From NCBI GenBank assembly GCA_963678705.1, contig OY783209.1:2046001-2110000 (forward strand): a DNA stretch of 64,000 nucleotides. The letters are read 5' to 3'. Below are positions 49,730 through 61,402 of the stretch, in pieces. Origin of the DNA: Panorpa germanica. Lineage: Eukaryota; Arthropoda; Insecta; Mecoptera; Panorpidae. Position numbers and translations under genes: made by a program. How positions within the stretch are numbered: position 1 is the stretch's first letter; each line of letters starts with the position of its first letter. Under the pieces are notes generated by a model. It was not told where the DNA came from, searched no databases, and saw nothing but the letters and a program-made list of their open reading frames with translations.

Positions 49730-49915
49730 TAAAATGGATGAAGGAGGTAAAAGGCAGGAGACGTGAAAATGAAGACAGAATAGATATAGGAAGGATAGTG
49801 AAAAGGGGTTATTAGGGAAGGGAAATAGAGGGTTTCTTCAGAGGAGATAAGAAAGCCAAGAGGTGAGAGACAGAGGTACAAGCAAGAAGGAAAGGGAAGG
49901 AAGAAATAACAATCA
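49730..49915 (+). repeat. Purine-rich block facing family F copy F3
   Basis: The purine bias switches from the minus to the plus strand at about 49700, so this block is in opposite orientation to F3. It reads as Lys/Glu/Arg-rich frames with stops and could be a second, inverted LINE scrap or a simple purine-rich tract. I could not align it to F1-F3. Confidence 0.3.
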
Positions 49916-50784
49916 TTTTAACTAAATCATGGTCCGAGAGAAACAAATGCAGTTTGTTATGCATGCAGTTTGTTTTGTATGCAGTTTTGTCATTACCAGT
50001 TTCATTGTTCCACTTTCTTTTCAACAAGTACTCTTTCTCAATAAAGAAAGCAAAGTAAAACTGTAACTGTAAGTAAGATAAGCTACATAGCATAATAAAA
50101 GAAACATAATTTTAGTGAATCGATCCTTCCAATTCACGACAGCAGCTCTGTTCTAAATCGCTGTGAACGAATGAACGAATGAACGAGGAACGACACGACA
50201 TCGCTATGATTTACAATTTATGGCACTTTAAATAGGTGTTTGACGCGACATTCAAACTGCCATCAAAACGAAGGGATTGGAGGGATGTTCTGAAGAGGAT
50301 AATAGAGCGACAGAAGGGGTGGAAGTAGGTGAGTGAGGATGAGGGGCATGAAACTTCAACCCTGTTAACTGGTTTAAAAAGCTACTGACTACAGATCGGG
50401 GATCGGTTATTGGAAGATTGTGATTTGATGTACTTTGAAAGATCTTAGTAAAATAATAATTTCAGAAATTTATATTCATAGAATATAATACGAGTTGTTA
50501 TATTACTACCAGAAATAGTTCGCAAGGGTTGTTTATCTCTCAATACTAAATTTTGAACAGTTGTAACCTAAAAAGAAATGAACTTTACGATGCTAGTAAA
50601 TAGACTTAAATAAAAATCTCTAGCTCTGTAATGTATGATTAGATAAACACATTTTGTTCACTCGTATCCTGGCTATTAATTTGCTTCGTATGATACAAAT
50701 CATGTGGAGAATAATATTTCTGTTAAGGGAAGGTTGAGATGACACCATATGAACATAGTGAACAAATAGAGACAGGGAGATTTA

Positions 50785-50860
50785 AAATGATCTTTGGAAT
50801 TAGCTTGTAGCACGCTACCAGGTTTAAAACTCTTTGTAAAACAATTTTCTACCTGAAACA
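50785..50860 (+). repeat. Interspersed repeat D, copy D2
   Basis: GGAATTAGCTTGTAGCACGC and ACAATTTTCTACCTG align in the same order with the reverse complement of 32775-32895. Confidence 0.45.
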
Positions 50861-52749
50861 TGATAAATATTCACTTTAACTTTTTGTTGATAATGCTTTT
50901 ATATGGTCCCTTTATATTTGGAGAAATGTATGAGATTATATCATATATTTTGTTGTTTTTCTAATTTTATTTGTTGTTTTGTTCTTTTTTGACTGTATCC
51001 AATGCTATTTTACTCACCACGAAGACAAATAATTAAAAATTAAAATTAAATACAAAGGAAAAATCTATCGTTTGTCTGATTTCCGTAAAATTTTAAAAAA
51101 TCATACATACTACCAAATTTTATTCTTTCAATCTACAAGCAACTTTTTTTCGAGATACAAACCTACTAGTATAGTTCTTAATATAAATTCGGTATTGACT
51201 CTAATACCCAGTCAATTTTAAGAAATTGCTATAAATTTATATTAGACATAATTCAAATACGGTGTAAGAAAACAAAATAAATATTTCTCTCTCACTCTGT
51301 TCTATTCACAGTCATTATATACAAAACTTTATAATTTGATAATAATTTTAACTTTCCTATAAATTCGACAGACTTTATCAGAATTTAAAATAAACATTTA
51401 AAATGTCAATAAATAACTTGAATATCCTTCAATGTTCATGAAAGCATATCTTCCTGTTTCCTTACAATACCGAAGAGAATTTATCCCCTATAAAGTTAAG
51501 GGATGAACGATGAACACATTGGTAAAAGTAGGGTGGAAGATCAGGGTGTTACAAGTATGTATGCATCAAAGTTATGAAGCTCTCGTGTTTTGGATATCAT
51601 CACCCAACTCAGCAGCATCAATAACTGGGATGAGCAACGTTGAGCTGGGGGTGGGGCGGGTTGGATTGTGCTGGGTGGCTATTCGCACTGTATTAAGGGA
51701 TGATTCAGTCAAGGGATGGAAAATATGCTTGATATATGATTTTATGGAAAATACCGTACAACGCTGATAACTCCAGTACAATAGCATGCTTTCATATTTT
51801 ATTAATTTTAGAAAAATTACCTTCTCTTCCCTACTTACTTGCATATTAGAGTCTGACACTTGTTAACCAACGCTTGTTAAACTAGTTAATTCAAATGTGG
51901 CCAAGATAATAGCGAATAAAAGTCATTGTCGAGAATGAGAGACTTTTAAGCATACCTATGAACTATCAGTAGCTAGTATCAGTGGCTAGATTTAAATGAA
52001 TGAGAATCTACTGCTATTGCTAATGACGCACAAGATATAACAAAATTAGTGCTTCTAGCATTTTAACGAAATACATAGAATAAAGAAAATAAGTTTGACA
52101 CGAAACATGCATGTACCCTACAGCTTAAAATTCTGATGTCCTATCTCAAAAGGAGGACGATAGAATTGTGCTGGTCTTAAGCTGTGGTAAGATTCTCAGG
52201 TATTTCTATTGGTGACGTCACTTGCTAATTTACCATGTAAAGCTTTTGTTTCTTTCGTTCTACCTTTGTACTACGACTCTAAGAGCCCCTTACAAGTGTA
52301 ACACTAACTACTGCGCCTTCCTCGGAAGCATCAGGTATCTATACATGTTAACCAATAGTATTTTCCACCACTAGTGCATTTTAATGGCCAGAAACTGTTG
52401 ATCACAAGGGTTGACCGCTGTATTTCCGTTTCTCGAAACCTTTTCTAACCTTTGTGACCAGTGTTTCACCCTTAATTCGGTAACCCACCACCTTTAACAC
52501 AACCCATAGCTGTTGAATATTGCTATTGGTATAAAATAGGTTCCAAATATTATTTTATTTATATACAGTGCCACAGTTAGGATTTAGGAATGAAAGGGTT
52601 AAAGAAGGACCATGTTTTAGTCTTACTTGTCTGTTTTCATTGTAATTGGTTAAAGAAATTTTAGTTATGAAAGGTTATTACAAGATATAAGAACCTACAG
52701 TCTCTGTTTGATTAAGATGTTTCAGTAGTGACAGTTAAACTTAACTGCA

Positions 52750-52800
52750 ACACAATTTCTATATGGAAACTAGAAAATGAGCCTTGGAATTAGCTCATAT
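52750..52800 (+). repeat. Interspersed repeat D, copy D3
   Basis: CACAATTTCTATATGGAAAC followed by TAGAAAATGAGCCTTGGAAT and TAGCTC aligns with the reverse complement of D1 and the core of D2. It is short and old. Confidence 0.45.
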
Positions 52801-53483
52801 CCACCTAACAAATATAAAAATTACACTACAAGATAATTGTCTAATTTAATTAGATTAAAGTAATAATTTCCATGTAACATTAAGTAATAAATCCTACAAT
52901 TGAATTGATGTTAATGATTGTCAAATTGTATTCCAATACAACCGTAAAATCAATTAAACAAAACGAAATTGAATCGAAATAGAACTACCCGCTAAACTGA
53001 TCAAATGTTATTTGTAAACCTCGATATCCAATTCAGTGGTTACAAACTCATCCAAGTCTTGTTCACGACAAACATACAAACAAACAAACAGTATGTGTGT
53101 TAACACCAGTAAACAAATGCCTAGCTAACACACTACAATAATAGAACACTAGAATGAATACTGGAACACTAGATTTGGACATTGGAACACTAGGCTATGC
53201 TTACGCAATCATGGAATCATCATTGCACTCGACGTCCAATCATCGACAAGCACCTACCTCGGAAAAGCTTCATATGGATATTCCATCATTTTCAATTCAC
53301 TCAACACATAAATAATTGTCTAGGGAACTGCGTAGAAATATATTTTTCTATATATGATCTCAGTAAATGTATGGAATATTTCAAATATTGCTCGTGACAA
53401 TCGGAGAGAAAAGCATAGTCCGACAGTCAATACGTAAACTTTAAAATAGTTAACGACAGACTAATTTATTTCTGAATAGCACA

Positions 53484-53640
53484 TGGGCTGAAAAGTCCCG
53501 GGCCTAACACATAGATGGCGCTAGTTTTATTGCAGTTCAGTTAATACTAACCTTCAAGAGACAGCTGTTGAAATTTCATGATATTCTATTCTGTAGTTTG
53601 TGAGTTATTGTGCTAAGAGTGACGCTACTTTTATAATTTC
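53484..53640 (+). mobile_element. Mariner left end, truncated
   Basis: The segment begins TGGGCTGAAAAGTCCCGGGC and continues with ATAGATGGCGCTAGTTTTAT, CTTCAAGAGACAGCTGTTGA and TGTGAGTTATTGTGCTAAGA then GTGACGCTACTTTT. This order is the 5' terminal and untranslated region of mariner elements of the cecropia/mellifera type. Similarity stops just where the transposase start codon would be expected, after which the sequence is ordinary AT-rich DNA. The right end is absent, so the element is dead. Confidence 0.8.
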
Positions 53641-54750
53641 TACTTTTGTTATTTCCCCGTACATGTAGCCGTACTGCGGCTGACCTACTGTTTGATATAT
53701 TCCCACAATACCAACAATAATAAACTTTATATCAAAAGTACAAAGTTTTATCATAAATAAATTTAATGATTTTTTTATATTAAATGGATATATCAAAATA
53801 TGATAAACACATATATCGCCATTATCAAAATACGGGTATAGAGTACGAGTATATATCGGTATAAAAAAGTTTCTAGTTTATGAAGGAAAACTGTTATAAA
53901 AGTAAGTTTTAAAAAGTTTTTAACTGCAGCAAAGCAAAGTACTATATACAAGTATATTTAGTATACATTCCAGTAAATGTTCCAACTACTACTGAAAGGA
54001 GTTGACTATACACCGAAACAAAATTAAAAATATAAAACAAAAAACATAAAGCAAGAGTAAATAAAAACACTGGAATAATACATAAGTACAAGTATCATGA
54101 GCTTTGCTCCTTCTTGTTTTTCAGTTTACTGTTCCCATTCTTATTCTTTTTCTTCTTCTTTTTCTTTTAGGGATCTCATTTTTAATACACCTATTTATGT
54201 TTAGCATTTGTTTGAAGAGAATAACAACTTAAAGTATCATATAAAAAAGTTATTATAAACTGTGTTCAAAAATTGCTTTATTGGGCAAAGTTGAGTTTCT
54301 GGAGCGAGTGGCGTGGTTGGTTTATTATGTGATGCGGCTGATACGTGTTGGGAGATTTTTGAGATGAGGATAAATCGATACTTAATGTTTACAAGAAAAA
54401 AGGATTAGTAACGGGCTCGGTTTTAGCCAGGATTGTGAAGTTGGTGTTGGAAGGAATGTGAATGGACATGGCATTAAATATTTATACCCTTAATATTGTG
54501 ATTAATTTAAAATAAAATCAAATTAAGGGCCGCTTGCTGTACTCATAGTTATTGGATAGTTAAAGAGAAATAACCGTAAATCATTCGAACGATTCAGTAC
54601 CTCCTACAAAGCCAGCAAAACGATTTACTATATTTCTTTAACTGTAAGTATGATCTCAGCAATCGGTACTTAAAATCCTGATAATTAACTTTATCAGTAT
54701 ATAGTATAACTTTCTAAAATTGAAGACATTGTTCACAATCCTTGAATGAA
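53641..54750. other. Non-coding AT-rich stretch
   Basis: Nothing gene-like is recognised. A pyrimidine-rich run lies at 54110-54175. Confidence 0.5.
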
Positions 54751-55313
54751 GTAAAATATCCAGGAATGACACCAGATGCTAAGTTAAGGTCGAAAACATA
54801 TGTAAAAAAGAAAGAGGAATAACTGAACATAAAATACAGGAATATGTATTGGCTAATTGGACAACGCTCTGAACTAAATGTTGAAAACAAGTTGCTTATA
54901 TATAAACAAGTGCTAAAGTCAGTGTGGACGTATAGAGTGCACCTCTGCACCAAAAAATCGAATAATAAAGAAATACAAACGTTCCAAAAAATAAAGTTCT
55001 GCGAGGAATAGTTAATGCACCGTGGTATATCCGCAATGACGACATACATAGAGACCTGAAGATTAACACAGTTGGAGAAGAAATTAAAACTATAGCGACA
55101 AAGCACGAGTTGAGACTTCGTAACCACGAAAACATCACCGTGACGCAAATGTTGCTTGATACTAATGATGTTCGAAGACTTCGCAGGACTAAATCCTCGG
55201 ACCTAGTAATCTAATCATGTAGAATTGTTCATTGGAGCAATCTATACCACACCGTGTAATTATTGAAATGTAAGCCACTAGATAAGTATATCTATACTTA
55301 GTTGTAGTATTAT
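54751..55313 (+). mobile_element. Jockey-type LINE reverse transcriptase C-terminus and 3' UTR
   Basis: This is the best-preserved coding relic in the window. One frame from 54751 reads VKYPGMTPDAKLRSKTYVKK, has a single stop, then ends KLLIYKQVLKSVWTYRVHLC and on to about 55005. A one-base frameshift then leads to an uninterrupted reading VLRGIVNAPWYIRNDDIHRD followed by LKINTVGEEIKTIATKHELR and ending SSDLVI at the stop 55212-55214. LGMTLD, LIYKxxLKPVWTYG and NAPWYxRNxxIHxDL are the post-catalytic (thumb) motifs of jockey-clade LINEs. About 100 bases of 3' UTR follow and end at the same point as the copy at 10260-10463. The catalytic YxDD region is not present, so the copy is 5'-truncated and inactive. 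The 144- and 80-codon minus frames here are shadows. Confidence 0.92.
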
Positions 55314-56311
55314 TCTGTTATTGTTATCAATTCTTTATCGAACAATTGAACACTTCACAGTTGTGCAATTGTTTCAGTGTTCGCATTGTGTCCCAACAGT
55401 GACTCACATGTGCACAATACTGTATTTGTCTTACTATATCTATATTAGCTAGTGCGGTAAACATCTGCCTGTCCAATTGGAAATGTGGAAGCCAGAAATA
55501 GAACCGCGGACACCAGGAGTTAGAGGACTTCTATTTACTCTTCGTTTTCTATTTGGTTTATTTATTTATTTATTTTAACTGTTTATTTTAGTTATTCTAT
55601 AGATTGTCAACCTTCAGCTCGCGGACACCATTGTATTGTGTACAATTTATAAGTTATGTACCTACATATATATGTATATACAGTGGTTTGGTTAGAATAT
55701 ATTCATAAGAAATCTTGATAACAGCTTTTAAAGAAAAAACTTTACTTTCAAAACTTTCTTAAAGAGGGTTTAGAAGCGCTAAATCTTTCTCTAGAGTAAG
55801 TAATATATCATTTTCATCGGGAACTATTCTGTTAACATAATGTCAACTACCATTAAGTGTTAAATTATATATATTTACATTTAGGTTACATTTTCATGTA
55901 AAATAGACGCAGAAATGATTATGAATTTATTAAATTTGTTTCTTTATATGTGCATATATTTAACATTTTCTTATAATGCGATTTTGTGTACCGCTTAAAA
56001 TATGTTAAGTGTTATAGAGAGGTCTAAAATATATATACAGTAGACAATAGTATAACACGAGAACAATGCGACCAAAATATTTCAGCTAGCATTATATTAT
56101 TTTCCATAATATGCAATTCTAGAACAATACGTTATATAAAATAGCCTGCATGCTCTTAATTGTAATATTTTAATGCAGTATTTTGGGGTAGTTAGAAATG
56201 GGCGTTAGACCTTCCCCCCCCCCTCCATCTCCCCTCACGACCCACCTATGCAAAACCATCTATATATAAAAATAAGATCAAGAGAAAAACAGAAAAATCT
56301 AGTAATCTAAA
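55314..56311. other. Non-coding AT-rich stretch
   Basis: Nothing gene-like is recognised. A poly-C run of about ten lies at 56214-56223. Confidence 0.5.
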
Positions 56312-56382
56312 AGGAGAAGGAAGGGTGAAGGGTGTGAAGTGTAAACATTTTGAAGTGTAGTCCCTTCACCCTTTCTTCTCTT
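56312..56382. other. Hairpin 1: 21-bp stem, 29-nt loop
   Basis: The arms 56312-56332 and 56362-56382 pair along 21 positions, with two G-T (G-U in RNA) pairs when read on the plus strand and no mismatch. The loop is 56333-56361. Stem and loop size are within the range of a microRNA precursor or a small MITE, and no element with these ends was recognised. Whether it is transcribed is unknown. Confidence 0.6.
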
Positions 56383-56414
56383 CAGATATTGAGTCGCCGA
56401 AAATGTTAGTTCAT

Positions 56415-56465
56415 AGAAGATATAATATTCCAACAGGGGTCGCCTGTTGGAATATTATATCTTCT
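56415..56465. other. Hairpin 2: perfect 23-bp inverted repeat, 5-nt loop
   Basis: The arms 56415-56437 and 56443-56465 are perfect reverse complements separated by GGTCG. With a two-base bulge the pairing extends a few bases further (ATAG on the left, CTAT on the right). A perfect arm in old AT-rich DNA suggests recent origin, for instance a template-switch event, or selection on a stem. It lies only 32 bases after hairpin 1. Confidence 0.9.
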
Positions 56466-59400
56466 CTATACCGACTCTAAACCTATTCTAGTGTTAGGTA
56501 AAATTTCTTGGAATGCTTTCGTACTGCCTCTAGCGTGGAGCCGAGGAAACTCGAGAACTATCGAACGATGGCTTGTTTACCACAAAATTAGGAAAGCAAC
56601 AGGAGAAACAATTTTATGATCGCAGCAACCACATTGATTTTAAGTAATAATTTTAATGTTCAATAGTTCTAGTATTCTGTTTGGTTTTATTTTTAATATC
56701 TAGATATCTTATCATAATATTGTTTTAAAGAACAAAAAGGAGTCAGGTCTCTCGTATGATCACGTATGATCGAGTAAGGTCGAATTGCTAATATTGAATA
56801 AATGTGCATTTGAACTCATAATTTGTCTATGGTGTTTTAATTATATTTTATTACTTTGTCAATATTTACTCTCGTTATTAAACTTGTTTTTGTAATTGCT
56901 CAATATTATAATTTAATAAATAATCTTTTTGTTGATAATTCTAAGAAATTTTTATTACTAAATATACGTATATATATATATAAACCACTCATCGTTATTA
57001 AATTTAATTATTTATAAAGATTTATTACAATAACAAAGAATCCCACTAGTGCATTCATTCTGTGTCTGTGTGTCATAATCAAAGCACAATTTTCGTACTA
57101 GTTATATTATTTTTAAATTTATTACACTACCTCTATTTAATATAAAATAAAACTTAAAACTATAAAGTCTATTATAACGTTTAGTGTTGCGTCATTAAAA
57201 ATAATGACGTCATTCTCCTAGGACTGTCTATAAAATACTATTTAAATATTAAAAATATCATTTATTTTAAATTATAATCTCTCACATAAATGGATGGTTA
57301 AATCTCTTTTCAGTTGCATGGATATAAACTTTGTGGTTTGTGAAAAATACGAACGAACTGTCGATGTCGTTTGCGGTCGTGTGCAGTCGTTAAAATAATT
57401 ATGTGTTGAATATGAAAATATTAACGGGTAGTTTTGTACCATAGCTGTATGTACTTATACTATACTAATACTAGCGTGTTACTTGGATCGGTCTCTCCTC
57501 TTGTAAAACGTTTTAAAATAGGTGTCCCGCTAACACATATAAATAAAAATGGACCATCAGACTATAAGTGAGTTTAAGTAATTTTTTTGTCAGCTTTAAA
57601 GCGTCTGCAAGGTAATACTGCCGTATTGATGAAGATTTATGACGATATTCTCTTACATATACGTAAAAATCAGCTAAAATCAATATTAAATCTTACACAT
57701 TTTGTTCATCAGACAATAAGTCTGGCGGTCCTGAGATCTTGAACTATTTGTGAAATTTATATACCCACATTAAAATTTCAGTGTTTGGTTAAATCTCCCT
57801 TAAAAATTCAATGATAAAAAGAAGATATGTAGATGTTAAAATAGGTTTTGACCAACAACATCCCTTACATTCTTATAGAGCTTCATCCCTTCAACTTCAA
57901 CCCTCTTAGACAACCTGAAGGAAAGAATATCCATACCCAACGAGTCAACCCTCAGCCCTCAGCCCTCAGCGAAGTGGCGGTTTTCAAAAGATAAGAAAAT
58001 GTTACAAGTTAAAGCTTAAGCCCCATAGAAATAAAATATTGTGATAAAATTTACATAATATAAAAAGGGAAAATACTGCAACAGAAGAAAAAAAATGTTG
58101 AAAATGTGTTAAAAATCCAATTGGAATCTTAAAAAGGTATAACGAAATCCAATTGGAGAAAGTTTATTAGATTTGAATCGGAAGGAATTTATTATATTTA
58201 AACAACAGAAGAAAAATGGTGTTTGCGAATGCAATATGGAATGTTGGAACTTCAGATGGAAACTAAGTCTACGGCGGGAAGTTACTTCAGATTTTGTAAC
58301 CTTTCTGTGAAAATAAAAAAAAACAATAATAACGATAATTTTAAGTTACCTACTAGTATAACTATAACATTATCACTCAAAACAAAAAAAAACCATATTT
58401 TACTGAAATAATAATATTTATTTTCCAGTACACATTGGCGTGTATTCTTTTGGTGCACTGCAGGGTAGTAAATAACAGTGCATACGCAAACCTTAAGGGA
58501 TGTTTTGAGTATATTTAAATATAAAATATATTTTCAAAAAAAAAAAAAAAACTAAACGTCATATCAAGGAAGCAAGCAACCACACAAACTTATTTTATTC
58601 CTGCAACCTTATAGAGATTGTACAACAAACTACCCCTTCTGTAAAGGATGGTGTTTGGGTGACGTTGGAGAGCGGATTAGAGAATGGGAAGGCTCTTGAG
58701 ACTGCAAGGATTAGATATTCCGTTTGGAGCGGCCAAATCTTCCTTGAAATGGTTTGGCACATCCCTCTGGTCGACATGTCACCTCTTGGGACCTTAAGGG
58801 TTGGGGCTAATATAATACAGGGGTGGAATATGTTATATAAGGGATGAATATCTAACTTGATAATGTGATAATTGGTGAATTAAGAGCGTTGTCTTTACAC
58901 GTTGTCATAGTGTTCTACATAAATGTGATATTTGTACAGTCAGTTGAATTAATAAACATGAATGGAATGCAAAATACATCACAGGGGGTGGTATTTAGAG
59001 GGCTGATGTTGAGAAAGTTAATTTGACACATTATTTCACAAAGGTTGTTTAACTTAATAATAAAATTACACAGTTACGTATATGTGAGGCTAATTTAACA
59101 TAAAAAAAATTAACCTATTCGTTAAACTTTTCATTTATTATAGTTAATATATTAAAGATTAAAGAAGAAGAAAAGTTAGTAAAGTTTCACAAATTTGGTA
59201 GTTTGGTAAAACTTATCTACAAATATTTGTATAGATATATTAAATTCAAGTTGTGTGCCAAATATATATTGGCAAAGTAAACCATGGTATTCCCGAATAA
59301 ATAACTTTTTAAAAAAGATAGAAATCTTTTTATTAAAACTGTTTATAAAAATATAATGTAGAATTAAATTAAAGATTCAACTAATTTCAATTATTTTATC

Positions 59401-60986
59401 AATACTTTTTTCCTCTTTTAAAGATTAGCCCACTTCTGAAATTATTGAGTCCCACTTCTGAATTATTATTTCAAGTGTTTTCTTTTGCTGAATCATTTCG
59501 TACGTTTCCTTAAAGATGTAGAATTGCAGCGTTTTAAAACCTACTCTAAAAGTAAAACTACGAATACTACTTTCCTATTGTAATGGTTTAAAGTTTTCTA
59601 TCGTAGTTTAAACAATAGCTGACAGTTTACAGAAACTTAGTCCCTGACTCCCTATTCGCTATGTTTAGTTTCACATATGGGAAACTTTTTTTTTAAGTTT
59701 GTATGTGTTTATATACATACACACAAAATGTATGTATTTATGTATATGTGTTTGTGTTCTTTTGTACTGTACCTTGTCTGGGAAAACCAAACAACCACTT
59801 ATCGCGAAAAAAAGAAGAAAAAAGAAAAGAAAAACTAAGAAATATATAGCATGATAAAAAACTATGAAAATTACACTTAAGGCTGGTATATACTAGATAC
59901 AGTCCATGGTAAAATATTATAAATATGAAGTGTACTCTTGTATGAGGATAATCTAGAAACTGGATTATATGATTATATGTATACACTTGAAAATAATATT
60001 GGTTCTCTAACGCACAGTGTCTTAAAAATGTAGCGTTCTATTTATGGTCCTATACACTTTGATATTTGATCACGATTCGTTTTTTGTCCGCAATGATCGC
60101 GTTAGTTTTAGTTTCAATTTATACATGAACAAGCTTGCGATTTCTTAAATAAGTTTTAGTAAAAGTGTTAGTGTCAAACAAAAATATTCTTTCTATCTAA
60201 TATGCCTATCTAAATCTATATTAGATAATCTGTCATTTCATTTCTCAGATGGCTGTATATATTTTGCAAGATATTGTACTGTTATTTGACTATAACTGTA
60301 TAGTGATGGTCCAGAAATTGACATCACCATCAACGCTCTCGGTTACATCAAGCTGTTTATCTTTCTAGTGAGCTAAATAAATAGAGATTTTTTTAGAGAT
60401 TTTCCAATAGTATTCAGTTTCAAAATCATCTGTTTTTAATTGCAGCAGAGTGCATTAAATCTATTCATAGAAGCTTTAAAATTATACACGATACCATTAC
60501 GGAGTAGTCGATGCAGAAAATATGAATAAATGCTGGAAAATATGGTTATATCCTAATGTATGGAAAGGAAAATCTTTTTATATATTTGTATCAGTATACA
60601 TTTCCTTTTGAAGTTACCACTGTTTGTAGATATATGGGTTTGAGGTTATGTAACTTGAAAGAAGGGAAGGGAAGAATGAGGAGAGAGGTGGTAGTATCAG
60701 TGGGAGCCTGTGGTTCGTGGCTGTTCAAGACCACTGGGGTTCAATGGTGGTAAAATTTATAAATAAAAGCTTTTCATTTTATTCAAATAAAATATATACT
60801 CGTAAATAGTACTGAGGCAATTTGTATAGTCTGCATTATTTTTTATGGATGCATTCGTTGTTGTTAGTTAGTTTAAATCAGTTGAAACCTTTAGTTCCTT
60901 TATCTGCCACCATAACGGCCTTTACCTTTACTTTATAGGTTCTACAGAGCGTCGACCTAATTTCCATTTAGTGAAATATACTCTTC
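56466..60986. other. Non-coding stretch
   Basis: No gene is supported. A CCCTCAG tandem (three units) lies at 57954-57977, and an A15 run at about 58536-58550. A GC-richer patch at 58600-58830 has 60-62 codon frames on both strands without recognisable domain. A GAAAGGGAAGGGAAG-type patch lies at 60657-60690. Confidence 0.5.
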
Positions 60987-60994
60987 GCTTCGAG
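60987..60994. repeat. 8-bp target-site duplication, left copy
   Basis: GCTTCGAG precedes the CAGTAGCG terminus and matches GCTTCAAG after the right terminus at 7 of 8 positions. Confidence 0.8.
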
Positions 60995-61394
60995 CAGTAG
61001 CGTAGCTACCGCCGTATCAGTCGTATCGATGATACGGGGCTCCGGATGCAGGGGCCCCAAACGTGTGTAAGCAAAAATTCGTTTTTTTTTTCTTGAAAAC
61101 ATTAATCCTGTTTCTAAAACTCTACAGCATGAAATGAATGACCTACAGAAAGCTAGCATTTTACTAAGTGTTCTTTTGAATAGATCTAGCAAAAGAGTTG
61201 GGAATAACAACTGTTTTCAAAAATAAAAGAAAGAAGATAACGAAGCGTCTTTTTGGTGAGTTATCAGAAGATGAGAGAATTTCAGACCCGTAATCGTACT
61301 TCAAAGTTAAAACAAGTTGAAACATCTTTACCCATCATTTGAACCCCTCAACAAATTTTGATATAGGGCCCGTCTAAAGCACGCTACGCCACTG
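60995..61394 (+). mobile_element. Non-autonomous hAT element, 400 bp
   Basis: The left end is CAGTAGCGTAGCTACC and the right end, reverse complemented, is CAGTGGCGTAGCGTGC; the first 12 bases match at 11 positions. Eight-base direct repeats (GCTTCGAG and GCTTCAAG) flank the element. Terminal CAGTGGCGTAGC and an 8-bp duplication together identify the hAT superfamily. Both ends carry a subterminal GGGCCC-type motif (GGGGCCCC at about 61040-61047, GGGCCCG at 61367-61373). The interior has no transposase frame; the 80-codon minus frame at 60968-61210 crosses the left boundary and is chance. It would need transposase supplied in trans. Confidence 0.85.
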
Positions 61395-61402
61395 GCTTCA
61401 AG
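61395..61402. repeat. 8-bp target-site duplication, right copy
   Basis: GCTTCAAG follows the CCACTG terminus directly. Confidence 0.8.

Larger units (their letters stand above)
49916..53483. other. Non-coding stretch containing repeats D2 and D3
   Basis: No gene is supported. Repeat D copies lie at about 50785-50860 and 52750-52800. An ACGAATGA tandem lies at 50166-50184. The opposed 85- and 95-codon frames at 51510-51859 cover a GC-richer patch and show no recognisable motif. Confidence 0.45.

Noticed and set aside
49362-49766. The 134- and 95-codon plus-strand frames rich in Phe, Ser and Leu
   Set aside because: They translate the pyrimidine strand of a purine-rich LINE relic. The minus strand carries the family motifs.
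51510-51859. Opposed 85- and 95-codon frames as a gene
   Set aside because: Frames on both strands arise from a GC-richer patch, and neither peptide has a recognisable motif.
54714-55148. The 144-codon minus-strand open frame
   Set aside because: It lies opposite the jockey-type LINE reverse transcriptase relic, whose plus-strand motifs are unmistakable. The minus peptide is a hydrophobic shadow.
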